Positions 34,306 through 42,827 of a DNA stretch of 64,000 nucleotides are shown one piece after another. The position numbers and the translations under genes are program-made. Numbering within the stretch: the stretch's first letter is position 1; the number at the start of each line of letters is the position of its first letter. Origin of the DNA: G965229605 sp965229605 (lineage in GTDB: Bacteria; Pseudomonadota; Alphaproteobacteria; CBDDJK01). The DNA is taken from the NCBI GenBank assembly GCA_965229605.1, contig OZ245892.1, forward strand, positions 1,736,001 through 1,800,000. The letters run 5' to 3'. Below the pieces are notes generated by a model, which saw only the letters and a program-made list of their open reading frames with translations, had not been told where the DNA came from and made no database searches.

Positions 34306-36810
34306 TCAGCCCCGCAGACGGATATTGTCCGGGTCGTAGAAGGCTGGCCCGGCCATCAGAGAAGCCTTTCGCTCCCGCCCCAGAACAGAAATAGAAATTT
34401 GTGGTGTTGAGCCGTTCAAGGCTTTTTCCTGAACAATGCCAAGGGCGATTGAATGACCTACCCTGTGGCCATAGCCCCCGCTCAACACCAAGCCGGATTC
34501 AACACCGTTAATGGTAATCGGGGAAAGATAGACGACCTCCCCAAAGTCTTTGCCATCTGCCGGATCCTCCACCTTTAAAGTGATGAATCGCTGGGCAACG
34601 CCGCGCTGTTTTTCTGCCAGCATGGCTGCACGTCCAATAAAATCGGACTTGTTAAAATCAATAAACCGGGCAAGCCCGCTTTCCAACATGGTATAATCAC
34701 TGCTGAGATCGCCTTTCCAGGAGCGATAATTTTTCTCCAGCCGCATTGAATCAAGGGCCAGCATCCCGAAGGGTTTGAGGCCAAATTCACCTCCGATTGT
34801 CTGGAGATGATCATAGATTGTAGCCATATGCGGGGTGGGGATATGAAGCTCAAGTCCGGCCTCTCCAACAAAGGACAGGCGAATAGCGGTCACTTCAACC
34901 CCGGCAATGGTTAAGGGAAAACAGTCAAGAAAGCGGGTTTGAGAGAGATTGCTGCCACTGGCCTTTTCAAGCAAGGCCGGGGCTTTGGGGCCTGTAACCA
35001 GCAGAGTCCCGTAATCGAGGCTGCAATCAGTCAACTGCACCTTTCCATTTTCAGGCAAATGACCTGTCAGCCAGTCGCGGTCATGCCAATGGGCCCCTGC
35101 CCCACAGATCAGCCAGTAGTGATCCGGCGCAAAGCAGGTCGCTGTCATTTCAGACAAAACACGGCCTTGGGGGCTTGCCAGATAAACCAGACGGCTGCGC
35201 CCCGGCCCCGGCAATCGGCCTGTGATCATATGCTCAAGATAGTCTTTTGCGCCCGGTCCCTTAACAGCAAAGCGCGAAAAGCCGCTAAGGTCTATGAGTC
35301 CGGCCTGTTCAGCGACATGCCGACATTCCGCGCCAATCTGTTCAAACCAGGGCTGGCGGTCATAGCTGGTGACCATCGCAACCGGGCCTTTTTTGGGGTT
35401 AAACCAGTCTGCACGCTCCCACCCGCCATAGGCACCAAAGACAGCCCCGGCTTCTTTCAGGCGAGAATAAAGCATGGGCTGTTTCAGGTTCGGGGAGGGC
35501 GATTCTGGAAAACGCCCGGCGGGCCACTGGATTGTGGGAAAATGCATCGCATATTCATGCGAATAGGTTTCAACCGCCTTGGCCAGCGTATAGACCTGAT
35601 CAACATGGGCGGTAAAACGGCGCGGATCAACTGCCCAGGCATCGCTGTCAGGCTCGCCATCAATCATCCAGTCAGCCAGAAGCTTTCCAGCCCCGCCAGC
35701 CTGGACAATGCCAAAGGTAAAGACACAGGCTTCAAAGGCATCCGGTACCCCCGGGGTTGGACCGATAAGCGGCAAACCGTCTGGCGTATAGGGGATCGGG
35801 CCGTTGACCACCCGCGAAATTCCACCATCACCCAGAATGGGGACCCGCGCACAGGCATCGTCAATATACCATTCCAGCCGTTCCAGATCATCGTTGAAAA
35901 GCTGAAAGGCAAAATTTTCAGGCATCGGATCATCACCGCCCGTCCAGTGGGCGCGGCAATTCTTTTCATAAGGCCCCAGCAAAAGCCCGTCCTTTTCCTG
36001 ACGCAGATAATAGGAACTGTCCGGGTCCCGTAAAAGCGGCAGTTTTTCATCCCGATTTTTCAAAGCTTCTATTGATTCGGTGACCAGATACTGGTGCGCC
36101 ATTGTCGCCAGCGGCACGTCCCTTTGATAGGCCGGGGCCAGCAACCGCCCGACCTCTGCCGCCCGGTAACCTGCTGCATTGACAATATATTGACAGCGCA
36201 CCGATCCTTTCGGCGTGGTGACTTTCCATTCGCCGTTTCCGTTGGTTCCCACGCGCTCAATCGCTGTCACCGGGCAAAAACGTTCAATCTTTGCGCCTTT
36301 CTGGCGCGCTCCACGGGCCAGGGCCTGGGTTAATTGGGCCGGGTCAATATCCCCGTCCAGCGCATCCCACTGCCCGCCTTCCAGATCATGGGTTTCAATA
36401 AAGGGATAATAATCTTTTATTTCAGAAGGGCTGAGCATCTCAAACTCAAGGCCCATCTGCCGTCCCATGGCTTTAACATGATAAAATTCTTCCATGCGCT
36501 GGCGTGAATGGGCCAGACGAATGGCCCCGGTCACATGATAATTCATCGGATAATCGACCAGATCACCAAGCTGCCGATAAAGGGTGTTGGAATAGGACTG
36601 AATTTTCATCATGGTCCAGGAAGCGACATAATTCGGGCAATTCCCGGCCGCATGCCAGGTGGAGCCAGAGGTCAGCTCGTCACTTTCCAGAAGCAAACAA
36701 TCCTGCCAGCCGCGCTCGGCAAGATGGTATAGAACAGAACAACCAACAGACCCGCCACCGATCACAACAACCCGGGCGGTTGTTGGCAAAGAAGTATTTT
36801 TATCGCTCAT
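34306..36810 (-). CDS. Second dimethylglycine/sarcosine dehydrogenase-like flavoprotein with GcvT domain
   Basis: An 834-residue paralogue of the protein encoded at 17370-19811 with the same layout: VVVIGGGSVGCSVLYHLAERG (FAD fold), SGSTWHAAG with the presumptive flavin-linking histidine, FAO_M-like middle, and a GcvT-like C-terminal half from about residue 430. After WHAAG the two diverge (NCPNYVASW here, QIHTISSD there), so the substrate pocket is likely to differ. The ATG has AGGG close upstream. A terminator separates it from the solute-binding protein gene upstream; pxpC follows after 42 bases. Confidence 0.88.
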   Translation of the reverse strand: MSDKNTSLPTTARVVVIGGGSVGCSVLYHLAERGWQDCLLLESDELTSGSTWHAAGNCPNYVASWTMMKIQSYSNTLYRQLGDLVDYPMNYHVTGAIRLAHSRQRMEEFYHVKAMGRQMGLEFEMLSPSEIKDYYPFIETHDLEGGQWDALDGDIDPAQLTQALARGARQKGAKIERFCPVTAIERVGTNGNGEWKVTTPKGSVRCQYIVNAAGYRAAEVGRLLAPAYQRDVPLATMAHQYLVTESIEALKNRDEKLPLLRDPDSSYYLRQEKDGLLLGPYEKNCRAHWTGGDDPMPENFAFQLFNDDLERLEWYIDDACARVPILGDGGISRVVNGPIPYTPDGLPLIGPTPGVPDAFEACVFTFGIVQAGGAGKLLADWMIDGEPDSDAWAVDPRRFTAHVDQVYTLAKAVETYSHEYAMHFPTIQWPAGRFPESPSPNLKQPMLYSRLKEAGAVFGAYGGWERADWFNPKKGPVAMVTSYDRQPWFEQIGAECRHVAEQAGLIDLSGFSRFAVKGPGAKDYLEHMITGRLPGPGRSRLVYLASPQGRVLSEMTATCFAPDHYWLICGAGAHWHDRDWLTGHLPENGKVQLTDCSLDYGTLLVTGPKAPALLEKASGSNLSQTRFLDCFPLTIAGVEVTAIRLSFVGEAGLELHIPTPHMATIYDHLQTIGGEFGLKPFGMLALDSMRLEKNYRSWKGDLSSDYTMLESGLARFIDFNKSDFIGRAAMLAEKQRGVAQRFITLKVEDPADGKDFGEVVYLSPITINGVESGLVLSGGYGHRVGHSIALGIVQEKALNGSTPQISISVLGRERKASLMAGPAFYDPDNIRLRG

Positions 36811-36845
36811 TATCCCTGCCCCTGCTGATCACGAAAAATAGAGAG

Positions 36846-36881
36846 TAAAAAAACAAGAGGGGCGGGCATAAAGCCCGCCCC
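36846..36881 (-). terminator. Rho-independent terminator after the Tat-exported binding protein gene
   Basis: A GGGGCGGGC/GCCCGCCCC stem of nine pairs (36859-36867 with 36873-36881) with a five-base loop is followed on the minus strand, after a few bases, by a run of seven T (36847-36853). It terminates transcription coming from the binding-protein gene that ends at 36962. Confidence 0.88.
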
Positions 36882-36961
36882 CCAAAACATTATATTTGAA
36901 CACGATGCTTGAATAGACCTCTCACCAAACGCAGAGAGAACGATGCAAGCAAAGAAACACC

Positions 36962-38689
36962 TTAGGCTTCGTCAAGCCAGACGTTATGGAACTGATAATA
37001 GAAGGTTGGATGCAGTTCCATCCCCTGAACATTTTTGTTTATAGCCCGATAGACTTTCCGCCAGAACGGTTGTGGAATGATGGCATCGTCCTGCAGGATC
37101 TGCTGGACTTTGGTCATCTTCTTGCGCCGTTCATTGACATCAAGCGTGGCTTCCGCATCATTCAATGCGGCATCAAATTCAGGATTGTCATAGGCGGTTT
37201 CATTCCATGCCACCCCGGCCCGATAGGCCAGCGATAGAACCATGGTGCCAAGGGCCCGGTGAGTCCAGGTCGTATAGCCCCAAGGTGCCTTGTCCCAGTT
37301 TTCCCAATATTGGCTGGTTGGCATTTTATTGATGGTGACATTGATTCCGGCTTCGGCCACCTGCTGCTTCATAACCGCGCAAGCATCGGTCATCCACGGA
37401 CCTTCGGTATCACCATTGGCGATGGTCAGGTCAATGCCATCAGGATAGCCCGCATCTGCCAGCAGTTTCTTTGCCAGTTCGACATCCCGCTTGAGCGGTT
37501 TCAGCTTGGCATATTCAGGATGGATCGGTGCGACATGGTGGTTTTCAGCAGCGGTGCCCTTGCCTTTATAGGCAAATTGCAAAATCTGCTCGTTATCCAT
37601 GGCGGCAATAACCGCCTGGCGCACTTTCTTGTTATCGAACGGCGCTTCACTGGTGCGGAAACGCATGACCCCGGTTTGTGCCGTGTCATTTTCAATAACC
37701 TTAAGATGCGGGATCCGTTCTGCTGCTTCGATCTGGGCCGTGGTCAGCTGATAAATCGCATGAACCTGCTGCGAGGCAACGGCGGCCAGCCAAGCGTTAT
37801 TATCTTCCCCATGGTCAAAATAATCAATACCATCGAGATAGAAATTACCGGCCCACCAGTCGCGCTTCTTGCGCAGTTTGGACTGAATACCGACTTCAAA
37901 GCTTTCAAGCTCAAGGGCCCCGGTGCCAATCGGGTTTTGCGACAGATTGGCATCATAATCAACGCCAAAACCGCGGTGAACGATAGCTGTCGGGTAATTA
38001 TAGAAATTCTCCGGCATCGCGAGGGCGGCCTGTTTCAGATTGAGTTTGACGGTATGATCATCAACTTTTTCAACCGCGCCTGGAATCCCGCGCTTGACGC
38101 CGTCATCTCCGGCCTGAACGAGGGCATCAAACAGCCCAAGGTTTGACGAGCCGACTTCAGGATCAAGCCAGCGATTGATGGTATGGACAACATCATCAGC
38201 CCCGAAGGCATCACCATTTGACCAGGTGATTCCTTTGTTCAGATGGAAAACCCATGTTTTCAGATCATCCGAAGTTTCCCAGCGTTCGGCCAGATACGGG
38301 ACTGTCACATTATCGGCGCGTGTGCGGCTGAGATATTCGACAATAAAGCGGGAGACATTGGCCGGTTGCGTCCAGCTGAAAGTTGCCGGATCATTCATTT
38401 CCTGAATAGCCATGGAGACTTTCAAAATCCCGCCCGGCTTGCCATGACCATCTGCATGGGCCGCTTTGACCAAGGGTTCGCCTGTCAATTTGCCAGCCAT
38501 GACGGTTGCGGTTCCAACCGACACGCCAAGCAGGCAGGCTTGCCGCAAAAAGTCCCGGCGATGGATAAGCCCTCGTTGAAGCTGATCACTCAACTCTGGC
38601 ATATAGCTATGGGTTTCGGCTCCAAGGGCGCGTTCTGTCTTTAGCAGATAGCGACGCTTGTCACGGGCGAGAACATTTTTGTCGGACAT
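36962..38689 (-). CDS. ABC transporter substrate-binding protein (SBP family 5), Tat signal
   Basis: About 575 residues. I chose the ATG at 38689 because AAAGGAGG lies at ideal distance; an upstream in-frame ATG lacks one. After a long n-region comes HRRDFLRQACLLGVSVGT, a twin-arginine signal, so the protein is exported folded to the periplasm. The mature part is a family 5 solute-binding protein (WETSDDLKTWVFHLNKGITW, ADDVVHTINRWLDP), the class that captures oligopeptides, opines or similar compounds. No permease genes are adjacent; a LysE-type exporter gene lies 98 bases upstream on the same strand, and a terminator follows. Confidence 0.9.
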   Translation of the reverse strand: MSDKNVLARDKRRYLLKTERALGAETHSYMPELSDQLQRGLIHRRDFLRQACLLGVSVGTATVMAGKLTGEPLVKAAHADGHGKPGGILKVSMAIQEMNDPATFSWTQPANVSRFIVEYLSRTRADNVTVPYLAERWETSDDLKTWVFHLNKGITWSNGDAFGADDVVHTINRWLDPEVGSSNLGLFDALVQAGDDGVKRGIPGAVEKVDDHTVKLNLKQAALAMPENFYNYPTAIVHRGFGVDYDANLSQNPIGTGALELESFEVGIQSKLRKKRDWWAGNFYLDGIDYFDHGEDNNAWLAAVASQQVHAIYQLTTAQIEAAERIPHLKVIENDTAQTGVMRFRTSEAPFDNKKVRQAVIAAMDNEQILQFAYKGKGTAAENHHVAPIHPEYAKLKPLKRDVELAKKLLADAGYPDGIDLTIANGDTEGPWMTDACAVMKQQVAEAGINVTINKMPTSQYWENWDKAPWGYTTWTHRALGTMVLSLAYRAGVAWNETAYDNPEFDAALNDAEATLDVNERRKKMTKVQQILQDDAIIPQPFWRKVYRAINKNVQGMELHPTFYYQFHNVWLDEA

Positions 38690-38787
38690 TGTTTCCTCCT
38701 TTGGTGATTCATATCCTGTTTCAAGATGCCCAACCTTTACCCCTTTTGTCAAATAGTTTTCGTTAAATATTTTTGAGGGACAGAAGT

Positions 38788-39453
38788 TTATTGACCAGTT
38801 TTTTTATAAAGGGCCATGGTGAGGCCCAGTCCCATCAATACGGCCCCGCTGAGGCGTGTGAGCCAACGTGCTATAAGCGGGTTTGCCATGCGTTGATGCA
38901 GGCTGTCGGTTAAAAGCCCGTACAGCAGGGCGTTTATAAAGCCGAGAAAGACAAAGGTCGCAATGAGAACCAGGGCTTGCAGGGCGGGTGAAAGAAGCAC
39001 CTCCCCGCTGATATTGATAAATTGTGGCACAAAGGAGATAAAAAAGGCGATAGATTTTGGATTGAGAGCCGTAATCAGGGCGGCAGCTTTAAAACTTTGC
39101 CCTTTTGTTAGATGATGAGCACTTAAATGATGTTCTGGCTTATGTTGTTCTGTGGAGACTGAAAGGGATGCCGCAGATTTAAACAAACGATAGCCAAGAT
39201 ATATAAGATAGAGGGCTCCGCCCCATTTAACGATTTGAAACAGGAGGGCGGAAGAGAGCAGCAAAGCCCCCAGCCCGGCGATAGAGACACTCATGGCGAT
39301 GAGGTCCCCGAAGGCGACGCCAAGAGCAGCGGGAAGCACAAACGGTCGTCCCTGATTGATCGCCAGTCCCATCATGAAAATCACGGTTGGACCGGGGATA
39401 AGAATCACAATAATGGAGGCCATAACAAAGGCCAGCCAGACAGTCAGATCCAT
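38788..39453 (-). CDS. LysE/RhtB family translocator
   Basis: A 221-residue inner-membrane exporter of amino acids or related small molecules. About six hydrophobic segments are visible. The N-terminal IIVILIPGPTVIFMMGLAI and GVAFGDLIAMSVSIAGLGA segments, and KAALITALNPKSIAFFISF in the middle, are family signatures. It lies just downstream of the phosphomannomutase gene (26 bases) and may be cotranscribed with it. Confidence 0.9.
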   Translation of the reverse strand: MDLTVWLAFVMASIIVILIPGPTVIFMMGLAINQGRPFVLPAALGVAFGDLIAMSVSIAGLGALLLSSALLFQIVKWGGALYLIYLGYRLFKSAASLSVSTEQHKPEHHLSAHHLTKGQSFKAAALITALNPKSIAFFISFVPQFINISGEVLLSPALQALVLIATFVFLGFINALLYGLLTDSLHQRMANPLIARWLTRLSGAVLMGLGLTMALYKKTGQ

Positions 39454-39479
39454 CTTGTTCGCCCGGGTTGAGAAAGGGG

Positions 39480-40898
39480 TTAAGAAAGGTCAGCAGACGA
39501 TACACCTGCCACCTCAAGACAAGATTGCACCTTTTGTTTTAAAGCTGTCAAAATCTCTGGCGTGTCGGCTTCAATCCGCACAGTCAAAACAGGTTGCGTG
39601 TTCGAGGCCCGCAACAGCCACCAGCCGCCCCGTTCCTTGACCCGCACCCCGTCAAGAGTCGTCACCGCATTCGCTGGCACATCTTTAATGGAATCGCGCA
39701 CATGATCTACAATCTCGAACTTGTTGGCCTCGGTCACCGGAATCCTGATTTCCGGCGTATTCACCACCTGCGGGAACTGGTCCATAATCTGGCTTAAGCG
39801 CAAGCGATGGCGCGCCAGATAGCCTAACAGTCTGATGGCAACATAAAGCGCATCATCAAACCCGTAAAAATCCTTTTTGATAAAGATATGTCCGCTCATC
39901 TCGCCAGCCAGCGGCGAATCATACGCATTCATCTTGTCCTTGATAATCGAATGACCGGTTGGACACATAACCGGTCGGCCATTCAAGCGTTCAATTTCAT
40001 CAAACACCGTCTGGCTGGTTTTTACATCTGCCAGAACCGCACTGCCGGGCGGGCAATCAGGCAAAATCGCTTGTGCCATCAAGGCCAGAATCTGATCCCC
40101 CCAGACCACACGTCCGCGATCATCAATAACGCCAATCCGGTCGCCATCGCCATCAAAGCCTATGCCCAGATCAAGGCCCTTGCTGCGCACCAGATTCTTT
40201 AACTGTATCAGATTTTCTTCAACTGTCGGGTCGGGGTGATGGGCGGGGAAATCCCCATCAACATTTTCATTGATCAGGAAATGCTCCCCCGGCAACTGTT
40301 CACTTGCCCGCAAGGTCGCAGGGCCCATCGCGCCATTGCCGGGGTCCCAGCCCACACGCAAGGGCCGTGCAGCCGCCCCATACGGGTAATCGCGAATCAG
40401 CCGGGCAACATAGGCATCAATGACATCGCTTTTCAGTAACTGACCATTGCCGCTGTGCCACTGGCCTTGCAAGGCACGCTCCCGCACATAGGCAAGGTCC
40501 GACCCGTAAAGCGGGCGGTTGTGAATCATGATTTTAAATCCGTTATATTCGGGTGGATTATGCGACCCGGTGACCATAACGGCGATAGCTGCATTGCTGA
40601 CATGGGCCGAAAAATAGAGGGCGGGGGTTGGAACCAGGCCAACATTCATCACGTTAATGCCACTCATCACCAGGCCCCGGGCCAGCTCGTCACAATAAAG
40701 CGGTGACGTATGACGCCCATCGTAGCCGACCACAGCCAGCAGGCTTTTAGAATCCGAATTTTGCGGTTTGCCGTAAAGCGTGCCTAACGTCCGGCCCAGC
40801 ATAAAAGCATCGGTGACGGTCAGATCACGCCCGGTGATTCCGCGAATATCATAGGCCCGAAAAATTTCAGGGGCAAACCAGTGACCCTTCGCTGTCAT
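39480..40898 (-). CDS. Phosphomannomutase/phosphoglucomutase
   Basis: A 472-residue enzyme of the AlgC/ManB type that interconverts hexose 1- and 6-phosphates for surface polysaccharide precursors. The active-site serine is in VMVTGSHNPPEYNGFK, the magnesium loop is GFDGDGDRIGVID, the sugar-specificity loop is GEMSGHIFI, and the phosphate-binding loop RASNTQP is near the C-terminus. The gene overlaps the preceding parvulin gene by four bases. Confidence 0.94.
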   Translation of the reverse strand: MTAKGHWFAPEIFRAYDIRGITGRDLTVTDAFMLGRTLGTLYGKPQNSDSKSLLAVVGYDGRHTSPLYCDELARGLVMSGINVMNVGLVPTPALYFSAHVSNAAIAVMVTGSHNPPEYNGFKIMIHNRPLYGSDLAYVRERALQGQWHSGNGQLLKSDVIDAYVARLIRDYPYGAAARPLRVGWDPGNGAMGPATLRASEQLPGEHFLINENVDGDFPAHHPDPTVEENLIQLKNLVRSKGLDLGIGFDGDGDRIGVIDDRGRVVWGDQILALMAQAILPDCPPGSAVLADVKTSQTVFDEIERLNGRPVMCPTGHSIIKDKMNAYDSPLAGEMSGHIFIKKDFYGFDDALYVAIRLLGYLARHRLRLSQIMDQFPQVVNTPEIRIPVTEANKFEIVDHVRDSIKDVPANAVTTLDGVRVKERGGWWLLRASNTQPVLTVRIEADTPEILTALKQKVQSCLEVAGVSSADLS

Positions 40899-41818
40899 GA
40901 ACCGGCCCCTGTCGTTTCTTCTGGCGCAGCTCTCATCGGCTCTCCACGCAGATCAAAACGTTCAATCTCGGCCGCATTGGACAGATCACTCATATGGCGG
41001 GTAATAACAGACTGCGCCTGTTGATTGATATAGGCATTGCGAAAAACCGCTCGTTCAGGCGGCGGACGCACACGACGCTCCATCAGCTGGATAATGTGAA
41101 AACCAAATTGTGTTTGAACCGGCGCACTAATCTCCCCGGCCTTGAGAGCGTTCGCCGCCGCATAAAACTCGGGCACCATCATCCCGTCAGCAAACCAGCC
41201 CAGTGAGCCTCCATTAGCCCCGGACCCCTGATCAGTCGACAATAACCGCGCCAACGTTGCAAAATCCTCGCCCTCGCTAAGCCGCGACTGCACACTCAAG
41301 GCTTCGTCCTGACTGCCAAGGAGAATATGACGGGCCAGCAACTCTTCTCGCTCAGGGTTATTGGCAAGCCAGGCCTGGTAAGCCGTATCAACATCAGCCT
41401 CCGTAATCTGACCCTGCACATAACGCTCCAGATAAACATCGCGGATAATCTGCTCTTGCACAGCAGCCAGCCGCTTTTGAACCTCGGTATCCTGACTCAA
41501 CCCCGCCTTGATCCCCTGAGCAAGAATCAGACGATTGGCAATAATATGCTCCAGAAGACTGCGGTAAACCGTCGGTAGCCCCCGGGCCTGAATATCCTGG
41601 TCGGTGCGCTCAAAAGCCGCAACAACATCCTCCATGGTGACAATGGTGCCATTCACCTTTGCCATAACCTGATCACGCTGGACCTCAATCTGCTGGGCCT
41701 CAATCTGATGGACAGGCACACCCATAACCCCAAGCAAAATCGACAAAAGGAAAGAAAAAATGCCTCCCTTTAAACCAGAACCGCCTTGTATAGTCTCTAT
41801 TGATGTTAGCTGTCTCAT
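40895..41818 (-). CDS. Periplasmic parvulin-type peptidyl-prolyl isomerase (SurA/PpiC-like)
   Basis: A 307-residue secreted foldase. A signal sequence is visible (FSFLLSILLGVMGV, cleavage probably near the EAQ). The N-terminal chaperone region VMAKVNGTIVTMEDVVAAF is followed by one rotamase domain (ARHILLGSQDEALSVQSRL, GGSLGWFADGMMVPEF, PVQTQFGFHIIQLMERR). Single-domain architecture fits alphaproteobacterial PrsA/SurA-like proteins. It is coupled by ATGA to the phosphomannomutase gene downstream. Confidence 0.9.
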   Translation of the reverse strand: MRQLTSIETIQGGSGLKGGIFSFLLSILLGVMGVPVHQIEAQQIEVQRDQVMAKVNGTIVTMEDVVAAFERTDQDIQARGLPTVYRSLLEHIIANRLILAQGIKAGLSQDTEVQKRLAAVQEQIIRDVYLERYVQGQITEADVDTAYQAWLANNPEREELLARHILLGSQDEALSVQSRLSEGEDFATLARLLSTDQGSGANGGSLGWFADGMMVPEFYAAANALKAGEISAPVQTQFGFHIIQLMERRVRPPPERAVFRNAYINQQAQSVITRHMSDLSNAAEIERFDLRGEPMRAAPEETTGAGS

Positions 41819-41848
41819 AAAATTGCTTCTTTCCTGTCTAATCCTGAA

Positions 41849-42139
41849 TTATGCCCCGTAAGGACAATCCTCGCGCCCACAGTTCTTCAAATCACGCTTT
41901 GCCTCATCATAATAGGCCAGATAAACCCCGCATTTCACACATTGATCAGTTTGTGCAACAGAAGATTTCTCATCCGGCTGGTCAGGACTGGAAGAGGACC
42001 GGCTGCGGGTGCGCTCTTTCTTCAAGCGATCCCACATGCCAGAGCGATCAAATCTCTGCACAAAGCGAAATCCGTACCAGACAAGCAGGAGAATTCCGAC
42101 AAGGACAGTCAATTTTGAGAATGACGGCAAACCAAACAT
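41849..42139 (-). CDS. Small membrane protein with C-terminal zinc-ribbon-like cysteines
   Basis: A 96-residue protein with one N-terminal membrane segment (LTVLVGILLLVWYGFRFV), a basic/serine-rich linker and a C-terminal four-cysteine cluster (CVKCGVYLAYYDEAK, then CGREDCPYG) that could bind zinc. This layout resembles the small PP0621-type proteins of unknown function. It lies 30 bases upstream of the parvulin gene on the same strand. Confidence 0.75.
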   Translation of the reverse strand: MFGLPSFSKLTVLVGILLLVWYGFRFVQRFDRSGMWDRLKKERTRSRSSSSPDQPDEKSSVAQTDQCVKCGVYLAYYDEAKRDLKNCGREDCPYGA

Positions 42140-42168
42140 GCGGTAATTCTATCGACAAACCCCCCAGA

Positions 42169-42196
42169 ATAAAAACCTTTTTATAAAAACCTTTTT
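42169..42196. repeat. 14-bp direct tandem duplication
   Basis: Two perfect adjacent copies of ataaaaaccttttt lie in the divergent region between the small membrane protein gene and the PHA-synthase-like locus. Confidence 0.9.
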
Positions 42197-42275
42197 CACA
42201 ACACTTTCTTATTTTAGCCCGATTGGTGTATAGTTCCCATAGTAATATATGAGGCTGGTGGAAAGAAATTGCCTG

Positions 42276-42827
42276 ATGACAAACAACGCCGGGTCTGAGG
42301 ACCCTCCAGAGCAAGAGGCCGATCAGGATGCAGGGTACTCTCATGCCGATGCTTCAACCGGAGAGTTGGCCCAGAAAGTTGCAGACCTCTGGCTTCAGGA
42401 ATTATCGGCTCTTTCAACCGATCCGATGCTTGTTGCCGGGGTTCAGCAATGGCTTGCTTTATTAGCGCATAATGGGTTAGCGCATAGCGGAGTAGCCCAA
42501 AATACATCAAATAAAAATACACAAGCAAACCAAACACAAAACACACCGAATCCTGCTTATGCCTTCCAGTCCTTTCCCGGCATCCCAAATATATTCCCGC
42601 CTGGCACCTTTCAAGCCGGGCCCCCGTCCCCTGTGGCTGCACCTGATGGCAATCAGCACCTATGGGATGAGCTTGCCCGCCGCCTTCTGGCGATTGAACA
42701 ACGGCTTGACCGGCTGGAATCACAATCTGTCGCCGCAGATTCTGGCGGAATGGACAAAGCTGATAGAAGAATGGGGGCAGCAGCAAAATCATCCGGCCCT
42801 GCAAAAGGACATCCAGCAAAAGATTGA
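42276..42827 (+). CDS. Possible PhaE/PhaR-like accessory protein overlapping a PHA-synthase-like gene
   Basis: A frame of 183 residues that I do not recognise with certainty. The first part contains an acidic stretch and a helical segment (VADLWLQELSALSTDPMLVAG) of the kind seen in PHA-synthase partner subunits. A Pro/Gly-rich linker follows. It ends with LWDELARRLLAIEQRLDRLE, a coiled-coil-like segment typical of PhaE/PhaR C-termini. The last ~270 bases overlap the PHA-synthase-like gene in another frame. The ATG at 42276 has GGAAAG upstream; an earlier in-frame ATG lies at 42249. Alternatively, a lost base in the C5 run at 42621-42625 splits one longer gene: removing one C fuses the frames as QAG-PRPLWLH. 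Confidence 0.5.
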   Translation: MTNNAGSEDPPEQEADQDAGYSHADASTGELAQKVADLWLQELSALSTDPMLVAGVQQWLALLAHNGLAHSGVAQNTSNKNTQANQTQNTPNPAYAFQSFPGIPNIFPPGTFQAGPPSPVAAPDGNQHLWDELARRLLAIEQRLDRLESQSVAADSGGMDKADRRMGAAAKSSGPAKGHPAKD

